From NCBI GenBank assembly GCA_914767715.1, contig OU612066.1, forward strand, positions 31,966,283 to 32,030,282: a stretch of DNA of 64,000 nucleotides, written 5' to 3'. The position numbers were made by a program, and so were the translations under genes. The stretch is from Membranipora membranacea (lineage: Eukaryota; Bryozoa; Gymnolaemata; Cheilostomatida; Membraniporidae). Of this stretch, positions 1-13,644 are shown piece after piece. Below the pieces are notes generated by a model that was given only the letters and a program-made list of their open reading frames with translations, was not told where the DNA came from and did not search any database. How positions within the stretch are numbered: the first letter of the stretch is position 1; every line of letters begins with the position of its first letter.

Positions 1-28
1 GGACGCTCTACACACTGAGCTATTCAGC
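1..28 (-). tRNA. 5' part of a tRNA-like sequence, truncated by the window edge
   Basis: Read on the minus strand, bases 28 to 2 match the first 27 bases of the tRNA-like sequence at 39171-39244 exactly, including the D-arm GCTC...GAGC and a Pol III A box (TAGCTCAGTGTG). The rest lies outside the window. Bases upstream of the two copies differ. The shared head could be a true tRNA gene or the head of a SINE; it cannot be folded because it is cut. Confidence 0.5.
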
Positions 29-741
29 CACTCACGGAAATCCGCGGGCCGTGCTAATATACGCCACTGTCTAAGGCTGCCCATTTCTCAGCAGCACTGA
101 TGACTTTCTTCAGCTTTTCTTCACTCCTCAGTGGTACTAGGGTGCCACTGAGCCTTGACGCTCTAAATGCCACACACACTCCATCCTACTTATGGACAAA
201 ACCTGCTAGCATGATGCAGAAAGCAACATTTTCTAATAAAAACAAAATTCTCAAATCATCCAGCCTCATTCTGAGAAAAATAGGCTTAGATCTTACATCC
301 AAAACGATTGTCCAATACAGTCACTCATACTGACTTTAGAAAAAATGGTTATTTTAGCTAAAATGAATTAAAAAAGGACAACTCCTTAAATTTAAGAGAA
401 ATTTGAATTTTTAGTTTTAGTGACAGAATATTTATGGTACACCTATGCCATTAAAATCTCCATAATTTTTTACATAGGAATCAATCAAAACGAGATATAT
501 ACTCATTTTTTCTGCAGACCTGAAAGATAATTGGCTTCGGGTCGTACGATACCCCCTACCCCTACCCTACCCTCGAAAACCCCTACACCTATCCTACGCA
601 TCGAAACCCCCTACACTTACACCATGGAGGTGCAACTCCGAACCAAAGAAATAAACTTATTCCTTTGCTTAGAGAGGAAGTACGGGTGACAACCATATTA
701 GTCAAATTTGGCGCAAGCACTACGATACCAATAGAGTGTTG
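29..741. other. Gene-free stretch with CCCTA-rich patch
   Basis: No coding exon is recognised. At about 550-612 there is an irregular run of CCCTA and CCCCTA motifs; it is too short and uneven to call telomeric. The remainder is plain AT-rich sequence. Confidence 0.4.
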
Positions 742-3132
742 GACTGCCCCATAGACTTAATATACTACCTAGACAGGCCAATAGCATTCAATACTGTCCC
801 ACTTAAATAGCACGACATGACGTAATTAGTTTGTGCTGTGAGCCACAGTTTACTATATATCCATCAATGTAATAATGTGTAAAATCAAGGGACGCTGGGC
901 ATGATATCAGCCGCTGTCCAGCCCCTTATTATTCAAACACAAAGAAAGTTGGTGAGTGTATGCAAAAGACCTTTCCGCACGAGATGGTATTCATAATTTG
1001 TCTCCAGAGCCGGAACTTTTTATGATAAGAGACAATCATTAGCCAATAAACACAGACATTTACCCTCAGCACTTCCTTCACTACTATAAAAATGTAAAGA
1101 ACACCTGTAACACAAGATCACAAATATTTTGTTGGATGAGCCAGATCTAAGCTCCAGCAACACCACCATCATCATTTTTTTCCTTAAAACTATTCGTAGT
1201 TGTGACTGAACACAACCAGTGTGCTCAAATTGGATTGCTAATTTTATTGTCGCTTCACAAGGAAGAATAGATAGCTGTTGTTCCTGAGTATGTATGATGA
1301 ATCTAGAGTATGTGACAATAACTTAAAATTATTATACTTCAGTACTGTAGTCAAAATCTAATGGCCTTAACCCTGGCCAAACTTAATTTTGCCGATGCCG
1401 GTAAGGTTCTTTGAGTTTATAAATGTGATATCGGCGTCAACAGTGAATGTCTATTGCTTCCCCGACCTATACACAGAAACAGCAGCGTGAAAAAAAAAGT
1501 TATTACTGAGATGTCTAAAACTTTTTAAACATAATTGCGTCCGATGAAGACCATCCTCTTTTTAGTCGTGTTGTTTTCAACTGTGCAAAGGTATCCTCTC
1601 GCCTACAGACCATCTATTGCCCACCAAAGTGCAGGACAGGAAAGTTGATACAATGATTGTTATAATAAGCCAAACCAAACCAGAACAAGTCATCATCTGA
1701 GCAAATGGTACTATGAAACTACAGAGGAAAAAGGATGGAACCATGTGACTCTAATAATTTCCAAAACTGGAAAATGAAATATCGTGGCCAAACTTATTTT
1801 TGCCGATGCCGGTAAGGTTCTTGGAGTTTTTGAGTTTATCAATGTGATATGGGCGTCAACAGTGAATGTCAATTAGAGTGATATTTGAAAAGTACAATTC
1901 CTGTAATGATCATTATTATTTTTCTTATCGTTACATTCACATTATTCTTATTCAATAGTTGATAATTCCCATAAAAACTATTTCAGCTTCGATCTAGGTG
2001 GAGCCCTGCAGACATCTCTATACTTCTCAAGATAGTGCAGATCACTCAACAGTGATTACTGTATAATTGACAATGTCTCCTTACAGAGGGATTTTTTAGT
2101 CATTGCAGAAGGGATTGTTGCTGCTCATTAATTCAAAAACTTCTCTGGCTGTCTTAATAAAGGGTACAGAAGCTTATTTTATGGCTCAGACTGGTTTCTA
2201 TATTAATAGCCATTATTCATACTAAACCTTAGCTCATACCAACAAAAAATTATTGCAGGCTGCGGAGGTTTGTGCTTGTGAGCAGCCATGATGCATATGA
2301 GCACGCAATTCTCGGCTGAGTCCAGCAATAATGCTGGTGATCGTTTGGCCGGCATTTATTTTTCAGTCTTTGAAATTATTAGAATCACTGCTTCCATCCT
2401 TTTTCTGTAGTTTCATCATTACATATAGTTCCATTTTCTCAGATGATGACGTGTCCAGTTGTAATAACTACTTTTCCACACTGCTGTGTTTGTGAATAGG
2501 TCAAGGAAGCAATTGACATTCACTGTTGATGCCGATATCTTATTGATAAACTCAAACAGCTATCTGTAGTTTGCATACTCAATTTACAGCACAGATCTAT
2601 TCTTCCTTGTGAAGCAACAATAAAATTGGCAATCCAATTTGAACTGACTGGCCGTGTGCAATTTTGAAGAAAAAAACGATGATGGTGGTGATAAGATCTG
2701 GCACATCCATCAAAATATTTTTGATATTGTGATATATGTATTCTTTACATTTTTATAGTAGTGATGGACTGATGGAAGTGCTGAGGGTAAATGGCTGTGT
2801 TTATTTCAGTGTTTATTGGCCAATGATTGTATCTTATCATAAAAAGTTCTGGTTCTGGGGACAAATTATTAATACCATCTCGTGCGGAAAGGTCTTTTAC
2901 ATACACTCACCAATTTTCTTCGTGTTTGAATAATAAGGGGCTGGACAGGGGCCGATATCATGCCCAGCGTCCCTCGATTTTTCACATTATTTCATTGAAT
3001 TGTATATAGTAAACTATGGCTCACAGCACAAACTAATTACGTCATGTCGCGCTATTTAAGTGGGACATATTAAGATCAGTGAAGCATAAGCATTGTCCTG
3101 TCTAGGTAGTATATTAAGTCTATGGACTGCCC
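742..3132. mobile_element. Palindromic (fold-back) hAT-like non-autonomous element with target duplication
   Basis: The element proper is 750-3124. It begins CATAGACTTAATATACTACC and ends with the reverse complement of that sequence. An identical 8-bp direct repeat, GACTGCCC, flanks it at 742-749 and 3125-3132. Eight-base target duplications are typical of the hAT superfamily. The inverted homology runs far inward: about 750-1795 pairs with about 2335-3124, with indels, one of them a left-arm-only block at roughly 1515-1685. A spacer of about 0.5 kb lies between. No transposase is recognised inside; the short ORFs present differ between the arms. The phrase near 1375-1450 recurs near 1788-1875 and, inverted, near 2510-2560. 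Confidence 0.8.
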
Positions 3133-4941
3133 TTTCTGCTGCATAGAAATCTGCATCTACAACTGGGTTAGTGAGCTGAGCACTCCTTGGTTGGAGGCCT
3201 CCCGATTCTTGCGGCCGAATAGAGAGCAGTCCGCTGCTGAGGGATCACTAGTTGCACTTAAAAAGTCTGCACACTCAGAGCAGTTCAGTTTTTTTACTTC
3301 TAAGAATGTATTCACCTTAAAAAAATACGTATAATAAGAACTAATAATGAGCAGCCAGCCTGGTACACTTAGGGATATCATATCAATACAGGCATATACC
3401 AACCATACAAATTACATTTTTGCTGGTAAAAAATAGCATGTGGTGGTCTAGCCTGTTATCGCAAGCTTTGTTGTGGGGTAGGTGGTTCAACAAGTTTTTC
3501 AAGACAGTCGGGGGTCATTCAAACATACTTGGCTTAATTAAACTGATGCATAAACTAGTCCAACGCACAAGATGATCTTGTAAAATTGTATGGTGAAAGA
3601 TGGATTCCCACAATGCAATTCTAGATTGGAGTTTCTAAAGGGGATCAGAGGAAAATCCTAAATCCTATTATAATACTGATGGGAATCAAACCACAATGCG
3701 TTATCGGATATTGCTGCAAGGTGATTGTGACCCTGTTCTCAGTCGTTGTTTTAGGAAATGTAGAAATCATGGCTAATGATTATTACCTAACATCTATTGT
3801 AGAATTTTAGCAGATCAAATCCTTTACAACAAAACCTGAAAATTAACCCATGAAACAATTGGAGCATAATATGGGAAGATGACATTCTTCCAACAATACA
3901 AAATAGAGAGCTTTGAGGGGGTTTGGAGAAAATCTTTAAGGATATTATATACTGATGAGAATTAAACCACTACGTATGTATTATGGTATATTTCAGCAAG
4001 GTTTTTGTGACCCAGTGATCAGCAGTTGTCTTATAAAATGAAGAATTCTTACCAAACAATTTTTTTAAGGCATTATGTCAAACGATTCTTCAAATCATTG
4101 TATTTAATGGATAACCTTGGATATTCCTAAAAAAAACGTTGCTCGGTTTGATTCCAAGTGCAAATAGCTATATATGTTATCATCGCCTTCGAGATGAGAC
4201 AGTGTAGCGTGAAGGTACATTCATTTTCAAAATGTTCAGTACCAAGATTAAGTCTCCAATGGGTACTAAGTATCAGCATTAGATTTACAATCACTGTTTA
4301 ACTAATATTTCTATGTATTTTTTGCTCAATCATAACAAGTGATGAGTAAAACAGAATATAGACAAATGTGTCAGATATGCCTTTTTATCCTTTCCAAGTG
4401 GCCAGAAACGCTCTCAGAGAATCAGCGGCCGGGTTCTATCCTGGGCCCTGTTGGGGGATCACAATGCCCTCAAACCTCCATGTGGATCGCTCGGGTATAT
4501 CGCACCCTCGGAGCATTGCGATGACGTGCGGTGTCGCTGTAAATTGAAATCTCCCACTTTTGAATTTAGATTACTTGGCAAGTATGATATGCTGTTTAAC
4601 TAATATTTCTATGCCATTTTTGCTTAATCGAAATATGTGATGAGTTAGACAGGATAAAGACAAAGCTGTGACCTGTGCTGCAGAAAATTGCTGCTGGTAT
4701 TCTGTATCTAATTCTACAAAATCTATAAAATCATCAGCATCAAAGGGAGATTACTCCGGAAAAACACATGCATCATTGCTTTTTCTACCACAGTGAGATG
4801 TTGTTGCATCGCAGTATTTAATGAGGACACTTTTTGATGCTCAGTGTCCAGTCTAGTGTTGTGTGTTTTGTCTATGGATGCCCCCCCCCCCGCACCATCT
4901 CAGCATATACAATCGCTGAATTGAACTGACTTTCATTCATA
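3133..4941. repeat. AT-rich region with diverged local direct repeats
   Basis: No gene is recognised. About 3600-3790 and 3860-4060 are diverged direct copies; both carry a phrase of the type ATACTGATGRGAATNAAACCAC followed by a GTGACCC segment. About 4295-4355 and 4595-4660 are a second direct pair sharing GTTTAACTAATATTTCTATG. A run of ten C lies at about 4881-4890. Confidence 0.45.
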
Positions 4942-5901
4942 ATTGTAACTAGGGGTGGGACGACCTCTTGAGGTTGGAGTTGAATTTCGGATATTTGACC
5001 CGGATCCAACCACAAACCGGATATGTGTTATGTCTGATCGGAGATGATGAGTTTTTAATCAATTAACACTTACATAGCATCAATTATCTCACTGAAAATG
5101 ACAAGGGAGGAAGTATGATAGTCATTAATTTGTAGTTCAGATAAGATAATTTAGTTTGGCTGAATGCACTCAGTGGTGATCAGTAGGCATTCAATACCTA
5201 TCTCATTTTCATAGCTATCTATATTGTTGCTGATTAAATTTGATGGATGTGTTGTTTCTGCTGAGATTGATAGAAGCATCTTTACTCAGATCGTTGTGAC
5301 ATAAGACAAAATTTTGTCCAATGATGTTCCTTGTAACAAAATGTCTAGTTTGATGAACAAAGTAATTATCCTCTTCTGCTTTTTCAAAGTAGGAGGACAA
5401 TTCCTATCCCTAATCACAACAGAGAGTTTGGGACCAGGGAGGGTGGGATATACCTCCCTGTTGGGACATAGGAGCAGGGAGTTTGTTCAAACTCAGTGAG
5501 TTTTAACATCGGGGTTTGAGTGATCCTGGCAAATTGAGTGCCTATGCACAAATTCTCGATGTCAAGAGATCTTAGAACTCATTAAATGATCTTTTCAAAT
5601 AATATGTTTGTGTGATCCTTGCGCTGTTTGAGTGATAAGTTGCTCCTGTAAAGAATTATATCCAAGCTGATATGTGCACATTTGAATTAGGGTAATGGTT
5701 CAGGGAAGAGATTGTTGACGGTGTTTATCCATGTATTCAATGACCTTAATTGTATATTATGGTGCAAAATAAGAGCTGCTGTGACTGGTAAATTTTGCGT
5801 GTTATCCGGGTCCGGATCCGATCCGAGGTTGAATTTATAGACCGATCCGATATCCGATCCGAGGTTGCCCAACCCTGATCCGTTCCACCCCTAATTGTAA
5901 C
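4942..5901. mobile_element. Short hAT-type element (about 0.94 kb) with 8-bp target duplication
   Basis: The element is 4950-5893. The left end reads TAGGGGTGGGACG and the right end is the reverse complement of TAGGGGTGGAACGG, so the inverted ends match over about 12 bases. The direct repeat ATTGTAAC flanks it at 4942-4949 and 5894-5901. Sub-terminal GGATCC/CCGGAT-rich blocks lie near both ends (about 5000-5035 and 5805-5870). No transposase is visible, so it is non-autonomous. Confidence 0.8.
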
Positions 5902-8156
5902 CTGTCTCATAACATTTCACACTGCAGTAAAATTTACAATCTTGCTGCTTTTAAACTGAGCTGAGAAATTGAATAGGAATATTTGGGAATATTTTGGTAT
6001 TCTATGGCAAAATAATGGGATTCCATGGACAATTATTAAGACTTATAGCCCTCCCATTTCTTTAGTTAAAAAACTGATTTTCTCCCTAACTGGCAAAGTT
6101 AGAGGTGTAACATCTATGACATAGTATTTTGACAACCTATCTACACATATAAACATTGTAAAATTCTTGCCCCAACTCCGTTTAAATAAACCGAAAGCGA
6201 ACTAATTTTCTTATTTTGGCCAATAGCTAATAAGTGAGCTCTTATGAAAAACAAAGGGCATTTTCTGTATCTGTGTCAGCTGTGTGTTATACTGACCTCA
6301 AAGAATAATTTTTTAAGACTGGTGTTTGCTTGTGCGGTAAAAGTCTCTACTGACAATCTGACTTTTATCTTCTTTGTATTTCTTCTGTACTCATATCCCT
6401 TCTCTTTCAATAATTCTACCTAGTTGAAAGTTAATTAAAAGTTAAATGTCAGAGTTAGGTTAATTTTCTCGTCTTTAGCAAAAGCGAATAGCGCAAGAAA
6501 AGTTGTCTTTCATCGCTCAATAAAACATGAAACCAGCATCATTCCTTTCATAACTTAGTTTACCATTATCAATGCAAAGCAAAGTTGATACAGCAACCCA
6601 ACTTTTTCGCTGTATTTTTGTTCCGAAGCTGATGATGAGGAAGATTATGAAGAGCAGCAGCTTGGATATTATTACTGTTGACAGTCAGCTAACACTCTGT
6701 ACCATCATCACCACTGAGAAATGCAGGCTCCCCTGAGGGTGAGTCTCTATAATATCCTATGTGGTACTTATAGTTTTTTCTGTGTACCAGAATCAGGATG
6801 GAGTAATTGATCACTGAATCAATAGTTATGTTTTTTTAACAGTTAGCAGTAAGCAGTCGTTGAGGAAGGATGTGCTCTTTATCCTCTCTCTCTTAACAAT
6901 AGCTTTTAGCATACATACTTTACTATTGTAATATCATATTTGTGAACTTTTGCACTACTCTACTACACCAAACTACCTACTGTGAATCACGGACTTTATG
7001 GTCATCATCTTAGTACCTTTACATTGGAGCTTTCGTCGTTGGTGTTTTACCTGGAGTTTTGGATCACTGACGTCTCTAAGGCCACCAAATTGAGAGGAGG
7101 CGTGTTTCTTGTACCTATACCTACACTGCCATTCAGTATTTTTGTGTGAGGCCTGACAAAGTTACTGATATGCTTACAGTAGTGTAGTAGTAACTTTTCC
7201 AGAACTCACACAGAAAACACTGAATATAGTGATGTTCTGGATAGATGTGGGGGGGGGGGGGGCAGTTGTTTATGCGCGGGTCATAGATCTACTGTGAAGT
7301 ATAAATTGCCAGTTCCTTACATTAAATTGCAATCTGAAAATCATCAACTATTATCATCATGCCACTTACACTATGGCTGTGTAATAACATAAGACTCCAT
7401 TAGTAGGTTTCGAACAAACAGTTTATAAAGGCTAATGTGGGGGTGGTTGTTTTCTCACAGCTCAAGTGATCATTAACAGTGCTATACCAGGGCGCACAAT
7501 ATGATAGGCTCAATAGTGATTATTTGTCTGTGTCACACTTGCGACTGACTTTCATCACTCACGGGCAAATGCTTGATGGAGGTAGATTTATTCATTGATG
7601 AATGGCGTGGTTGTTTTTGCGTGGCTCATGGACCTGCAATTAATTACAGATAACCCGTTGTGTCAACATTTTGGAACAGTTCCGTCTGTAATTTGCTACA
7701 CAGTCCACTCATGACAATCACAAGACAGCTGCAAAATCATAATTCGCTATGTTTGAGACTTTTTGGCAGAAGATCTTTATAAGACAGCTTTGGGGATGGT
7801 TGTACTTGCGCGGCGTAAGCAATGGGTTTATACGCAGGGTTACTGTGTTTAGCGCATAAGTAATGTAGTAGTAAATTTTCAGAACTTGCACAAAGAAAAT
7901 ACTGAATAACAGCGCAGTTCTAGATAAATGTTGGGAGGGGGATTGCATTCCCGCGGGTCACAGAGCTGCTGTGAAGCGCAAATCACCAGTTCGGAAAATG
8001 GGCAATTAGCATCATAATGGCACTTACACTATGGCTGTAAAATAACATGAGATTCCATAAGATGCTTGTAATGTTTTAACATACAGTTCATAAAAGTAAC
8101 TGTGGGGGCGGGGTGGTTGTTTCGCGTGGCTTCAGCAAAGCTTTGTTAAGGTTTAG
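5902..8156. repeat. Non-coding stretch with a diverged tandem duplication
   Basis: No gene is recognised in 5902-7050. From about 7180-7460 the sequence recurs, diverged and in the same orientation, at about 7865-8135. Shared phrases include a TAGTAGTAA block, a GCGGGTCA block, CACTTACACTATGGCTGT and a GGGGTGGTTGTTT block. The spacing is about 690 bases. A G homopolymer of about 13 lies at 7249-7262. Confidence 0.5.
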
Positions 8157-11100
8157 CAAAAATTGTGGTCTCAATTCGAAATCAGTAATCATGGTACACA
8201 AAGTCACTATTTGGGTTGATCAGCCATCATTGCGTGAGAGAGTGTATCATCATAAAGGCTCCAAAGTATCATCCTGAAAATTGTTAATGCATCGGCAATG
8301 GTAGCTGTTGGCAAGCCACTGCAAGGACAGTGTGATCTGTGATATGGTAACCACACATCTATTCACTGTTGGCTTAGTGCACCTTTCTTCCCAAACCAGA
8401 CGTCTTTCAGTCATAAGAACTCAAAATAACAACTGATATTCGCGAAAACTAGGATTATCAGGTGCTTCATGAAAAAGAGGCTTTATATCACTCAATCATA
8501 ATGTTAATGAGTTATCCCCTTGTTCAACTTTGGCCATCATAGTGGCAGCCAGAATATAGGGACAGTTTACAGTAGATCTGTCAATATTTTAAAGTGTCCC
8601 CGTAACAGTGTACAATATTGTAAAGTGTCCCGGGGTTGTTTTCACGCAGGGGACAGTTTACAATACTACAACGGGACAAGCATTCACAACTTTGGTTCAA
8701 GCATTAGGTCTTCACTGTGCTCATGTGAAAATGCATTGAATTGTATCCAGCAACAGTCAACTGACTTCTGTGTCTATTAAGGCGCTGCTAACTGTCTATA
8801 ATCTCAGGAAAAAGTGACAAACACCTGTCCATGCATTCTGAGATCACCCAATTTATTGCCATTGAGGCAACAAAGATACGTTGTCATGTAGTTTGAATGG
8901 AATATAATAATATTGCACAGCCAATTCAACAATGGCCGTCCTACGCAACATAACGTAAGAATATAATATTGTATGAGAGAACCTGTTGACAACGAGTGTA
9001 AGCATTAATAGCAGGTGCTACTGTTGCAGTTCTATCTAAACAATTAATTTTCATGATTTGGGAATATAAATCTTTCAAGCAATTTATTGATTGTCGCGTA
9101 TCAAATTTGTAGTGGTATTTTAAACAAATTCTCTTGTTTTTTTACTATTAGCTTTTGCTTTGCATGGTCTCTAGCCAATGTGTGTGCTCTGATTGTTGGG
9201 TCAGGAAATGAGCCAAGGAGACTAACAGATCAATTATAGGTCAACGATCCTTTCAAGATAACATTAAACTTCAAACGTAAGCATATCTTTATAAGAGGCA
9301 TATTGTAACAAAGTTGACTTTAGTGGAAAATGAGTAAAAATATTGCAAATATGCTACAAAGTATTCTTTGTGTCCTGGCCAAACGGTCTAATGTATGCTA
9401 TTGTCAGCAGAAAACAACTATATGCCATTTTTTCAAACCTTTTGTGATTTCAATTTCTCTTAGTATTTACCACCTGCCTCAAACATCATTATTGTTCTGT
9501 CGCAGATAAAAAGGGACCTGATGGTTTACCTTGATCAAAAATTAGTTTGATTTCAATTACTATATATTTTGTATGTATATATTTTTAATGCAATTTTATT
9601 TTATTTTATGTTGTATTGATAGTTTTTTATGCATCATAGTCAATAGTAAGTGTTGCAGTGTCCTTGTACCGTTAGTTTCGGTTGTTAGTAGAGTCATGTA
9701 AATTGTAAGTATTAGCCCAACTTGCCACTACCACTTGTCTGGCCCCCACAAAGTTTTACCTGGTATCTTCCCTAAAATTTAAACAGAACACACAATGTTA
9801 TGATGTACATTTCACAAAATGCATGAGGACATTTTACTTGACATCGATATACAGAATATATTCTTCCAACAAAACTCTAATGCAACAATTTTTGAAGAAG
9901 AAGGAACAAAATGAGATGATATCATCCTATCCAAAACAAATGAAAATTCATATCAGCATGTTACTCATCAATTTTTGAAGAGAAGTGAAGTATTTATGTG
10001 CAGAAATAACTATGTGTTCTTTAAAAATAATTTCATGGTAATCAGACGGTATCTTGATGTAATCTGTAAATAACTTTGATCTCACCTTGAACGGTAGCAC
10101 AAAAGGCCACAAGCAGCGATACAATAATAGCTGTCTTCATTCTCAACTTTCAATCTGCAAGTGAATGAAAGTAAAGGTAACTATCCGATCAAGATGTTAA
10201 GGGCTTGTCAAACCTCCTTCACATCAAATAACATTGAACATTATATGGTGAGATTTTATTTAATATAGCGTGAGCAGAACAATAACTTGTTATAAACCAA
10301 GAGTATTTCAATAGCCAATTTTATCTTTCATGTGTACCATATACTGTAACATATCACACCATTCGGGTCTATAAGTCAAATATTTTCCTAACAAATGGTG
10401 ATTCAGTTATGTATGTGGACTTCAATGCACTACTCTGCTGATTTGTGTACACAAACAAACTCACCTTTGCTTACTGAATGCTCTGTCCGATACAAGAAAT
10501 GTTGTAATTATTGTGTCTATCGATCCATATTTATATACCAAGTTGTGGATCACAGCTGCGTTGTTAAAGATGCAACTAAATTGCCAAATGTTATTCCAAT
10601 CACTTCCTAATGTTAGTTCAGATACACATCAATGAAATAATAGAAAACTGAATTGCACTCACTAACATCTGATATTGTACCAGCAGGAACTTAATGTTGG
10701 TACAGAGATTGAATGTAATCGGGTTTTGAAGTTACGATGTTGATAGCTTTTCCCTGAGTTTGTCAAATTTATTAAATTGCCAAAATCAAAACGGAGATTG
10801 AACCCAATGGCAATCAGCGCAAGGCATTTCCCTTTCCATTTCCTTGTCTTGATGGTGTTGTCATCGAGTAAATTCACCACTCCAACACTCACAAATTAGG
10901 TGTTCTTAAGTATATCGATCTTGATTTCCTTAAGATTTCGCACCTGTTAACTTCATAAATGATTGTTCACGCTGCTTGTATTTATTATTTACATTTAGAC
11001 TGAAGTGGAAACTGAAATATCAATATCAATTTCTCCTTCATAATACTGCACTTTTTTGTTGCTCAATAGTCAATACAGTGTCATGCAGCAGCTGTTCTGA

Positions 11101-13644
11101 CAAAAAGGGAAATGCGTGAACAAATAAAATTGCATTGTACTAATGTAGTAACCAGCTTATATTGCGCATTATGAAATATTAATTCAATGCTATTAACACC
11201 GGGCAAAGGACAAAACTTAGGTCTATGTGGTTTGTTCCTGCTGAGATTTTCTAAAAAAGAGGCAATAGCACTAGCAATAAAATGATTATTTACAATATAA
11301 TGTGGAAAAAACAGGCAAACTCATGATGTATAATATTGATAGTTGATTTCCTTTTTATGCTTCCATGCATGTGCAAGTTGACACTACGATATTACTATAT
11401 ATTAGTATGTGCAAATCTCAGATCAATAACTTCAGTTATTCAGTTATTGTGGGCAATAGGAAGGTTCTCATAGAAAATATGGCTTTGAAGGGTATATTTC
11501 CCAGCCCATACAAGTATTACCAACATACAGAACATGATGTGTAGTTTGTACTATTTTTACCATTTTACAATGTTGAGAGATTTGGTGTCATAATGCCAAA
11601 CCTAAGCAATGGCAAATGATGCTGTATGTCATATAGGTAGCACAGGCCAAAAGTTTGAAGCTACCTGTGTTTCTGTGACAATATGACAACAGATGTTGCT
11701 GAGATCATATATAATAGATAGAGAGAAGGCATCGATAGATAATTTGTAAGTTGAAAATTATTTCTAGAGAGCCCACCTCAAATGCGTGCATATTGAACAA
11801 TTGAGAGATAGGTATTAAGCATTACTGATTAATTATCTTATAATTTACTTTAAGGCCTGCCTCTCACACAATGATTAATACTCATCAAGTATTTTGCTCA
11901 GCACGCTTCTAAATCCCTTAGTCTACACAGCATATGATTCGTTTGGAGATCGGTTGGAGGCAAAATTACCAACAGACATCCATAACTATTATTAAAGATT
12001 GTCTAGTTGAACAGTCCCTTCTCTAATGCTTACAAATCTATGAGAATTGAGAAAGTGTTCTCTATGTAATTGTCTATATCAACATTTCATAGTAGCTTTG
12101 TTAGAAGCTAAATTTACCACCAATTTGTGGAAAATCAAAGCATGTGACATGTGACTCTAAGGCATAGACATACATTGGCATACATAGTGATCTTGTGCAC
12201 TTAAGCAGAAATTCACTTTTAGTTCGAAAATCTCTTATCAGCTGATATCTACAGATCACTCTTTGTGGATGACTTAATCCAACACCATTGTATTGTGACA
12301 GTTGTCTTGCGCAACTTCTCATAATATGTATATACACACTAAATTTTACGTTCCAATCCCAGTTGGCTAATTCTAGTTAAACCAGGTTGCTACAACATAT
12401 CCCATCGTGTGATACAAAATGGTGTACTGAGTCATTCTTATCACGGGGTGATATCACCTGTAGAACACTTATCTACCGTGTAGTAACTAAAATGTAGCAG
12501 CGTTGTGACCCTTTGGTAGTCACGGGATCAGTCCAATTTTTGATGTGACAAACATGGCACTTTTAGTAGACATCTACACATCTACACTAGAAGTTATGGT
12601 GGAGCATTTGCATCTGCTACATTGTGATGCTGATCTATGACTATGCATCAAAGTTGTGTAGTACCACCCAACTCAGATTTGAATTGTGAATAGTCCTAAC
12701 AATCCTAGTGTTCATATCACTATGTTCAACACAGTCATAGATGACATAATGAGTCTGCTTCGCGCTTGCAAAGCCAGGAGAGAGTTGCATTTTAGTGTAA
12801 GTTTTTCTTAACCTAAGAATTGAAAATCTACCGGGAATACATGTTCGGATATCATAGACAAGTCACCTCGATAGCAAATGTTATGGTGACGCTGGTGACC
12901 ACAAGCTCATTGGATATAAGCTCTCTTTTCTTCCATCTGTCAGCGTACTTGGGTTCATATTTAATCACCTGATGTCCTGTAAGTTGCTTCATCATTAAAC
13001 TGAATAAATACATAGTTTGTGAGAGTATACTGGTAATGAAAAATTGCGTTGTATAGCAACCATTACTGGATAATGAATTATCTAGATATACGCTGTATAT
13101 GAGTATTTATGTAACATAGTGAATTCAATATTTTTGCGTAATGCATGAATTTTTATGAATTTAATCATTATTTTTTTACAGATTTCTTTTTACAAAATTT
13201 CCACAACTTAGCCAAATCAGCAATCATCTTTCTGATGCTATTGTGAGAAAGCAAATTGCGCAATATTGAGTGAGTTTAATGATGTTCTGTTGTTTGATGT
13301 TTGTAATGACTGTGCAAAATGGAACTGTTTTGATTTGTATACAAATCATTATTACATAATATCTTCCCAGCTTGAGATTACCCATTATATTGAAATCTTT
13401 TAACTCTACGAGCGTCTCATTCCTAGCAAAAAAATAAATTACATATTTATCCCTAGGAAGTAGCATAATATCATATTGATATAGGCAAGCCTTTGATAAG
13501 GAATCGGATATGGTTATGCTTATCACAAATGGCCATCCAATTTACTCCGTGTTATGATTCAGGCAATTTATACCAGTATGAATATGACAAAAGGCAGATA
13601 TAGCTTTCAACATGGAAACTTCCAAATCTGATTGCACTCAATTA
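8157..13644. repeat. Tandem segmental duplication, copy 1 (about 5.5 kb)
   Basis: The sequence from CAAAAATTGTGG at 8157 to GCACTCAATTAC just before 13645 is repeated from 13645 to 24582, interrupted there by a hAT insertion. By eye the copies differ at roughly 1-2% of positions, so the duplication is fairly recent. Copy 1 lacks about 470 bases present in copy 2 at about 23300-23767; the junction has a short AAATCTA-like overlap, so this may be a deletion in copy 1 or an insertion in copy 2. Copy 1 preserves the empty site of the copy-2 hAT element at 12173-12177. The only coding candidate is the peptide gene at 9728-10140. Confidence 0.9.
9728..10140 (-). CDS. Candidate two-exon gene for a short secreted peptide (copy 1)
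   Basis: Exon 1 (10140-10086, 55 nt) reads from ATG into MKTAIIVSLLVAFCATVQ, a textbook signal peptide: a Lys after Met, a hydrophobic core and small residues before the likely cleavage site. It stops at a strong donor, G|GTGAGA. An acceptor TTTTAG at 9774-9772 opens exon 2 (9771-9728, 44 nt) in the matching phase. Exon 2 encodes G-KIPGKTLWGPDKW and then TAG. The total is 99 nt, 32 residues. A further acceptor (TTGCAG) just 5' of the exon 1 leader suggests a 5' UTR intron. The mature peptide resembles no family I know. The signal exon is the firmer part, because a diverged plus-strand copy (29728-29782) keeps its exact length and changes partly at third positions. The exon 2 choice is less sure: another phase-compatible acceptor exists near 8945, leading into a longer reading frame that ends near 8804. 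Confidence 0.5.

Noticed and set aside
545-612. CCCTA-rich run as telomeric repeat
   Set aside because: Short, irregular and interrupted; not a telomere array.
8520-8780. 86-residue frame conserved in both tandem copies
   Set aside because: The copies are so similar that any frame would be conserved; it has no signal peptide, domain or splice support.
8804-8992. Minus-strand Cys-containing frame conserved in both copies (also 14292-14480), as an alternative last exon of the peptide gene
   Set aside because: A phase-compatible acceptor exists near 8945, but there is no sign of selection; kept only as an alternative in the peptide gene entry.
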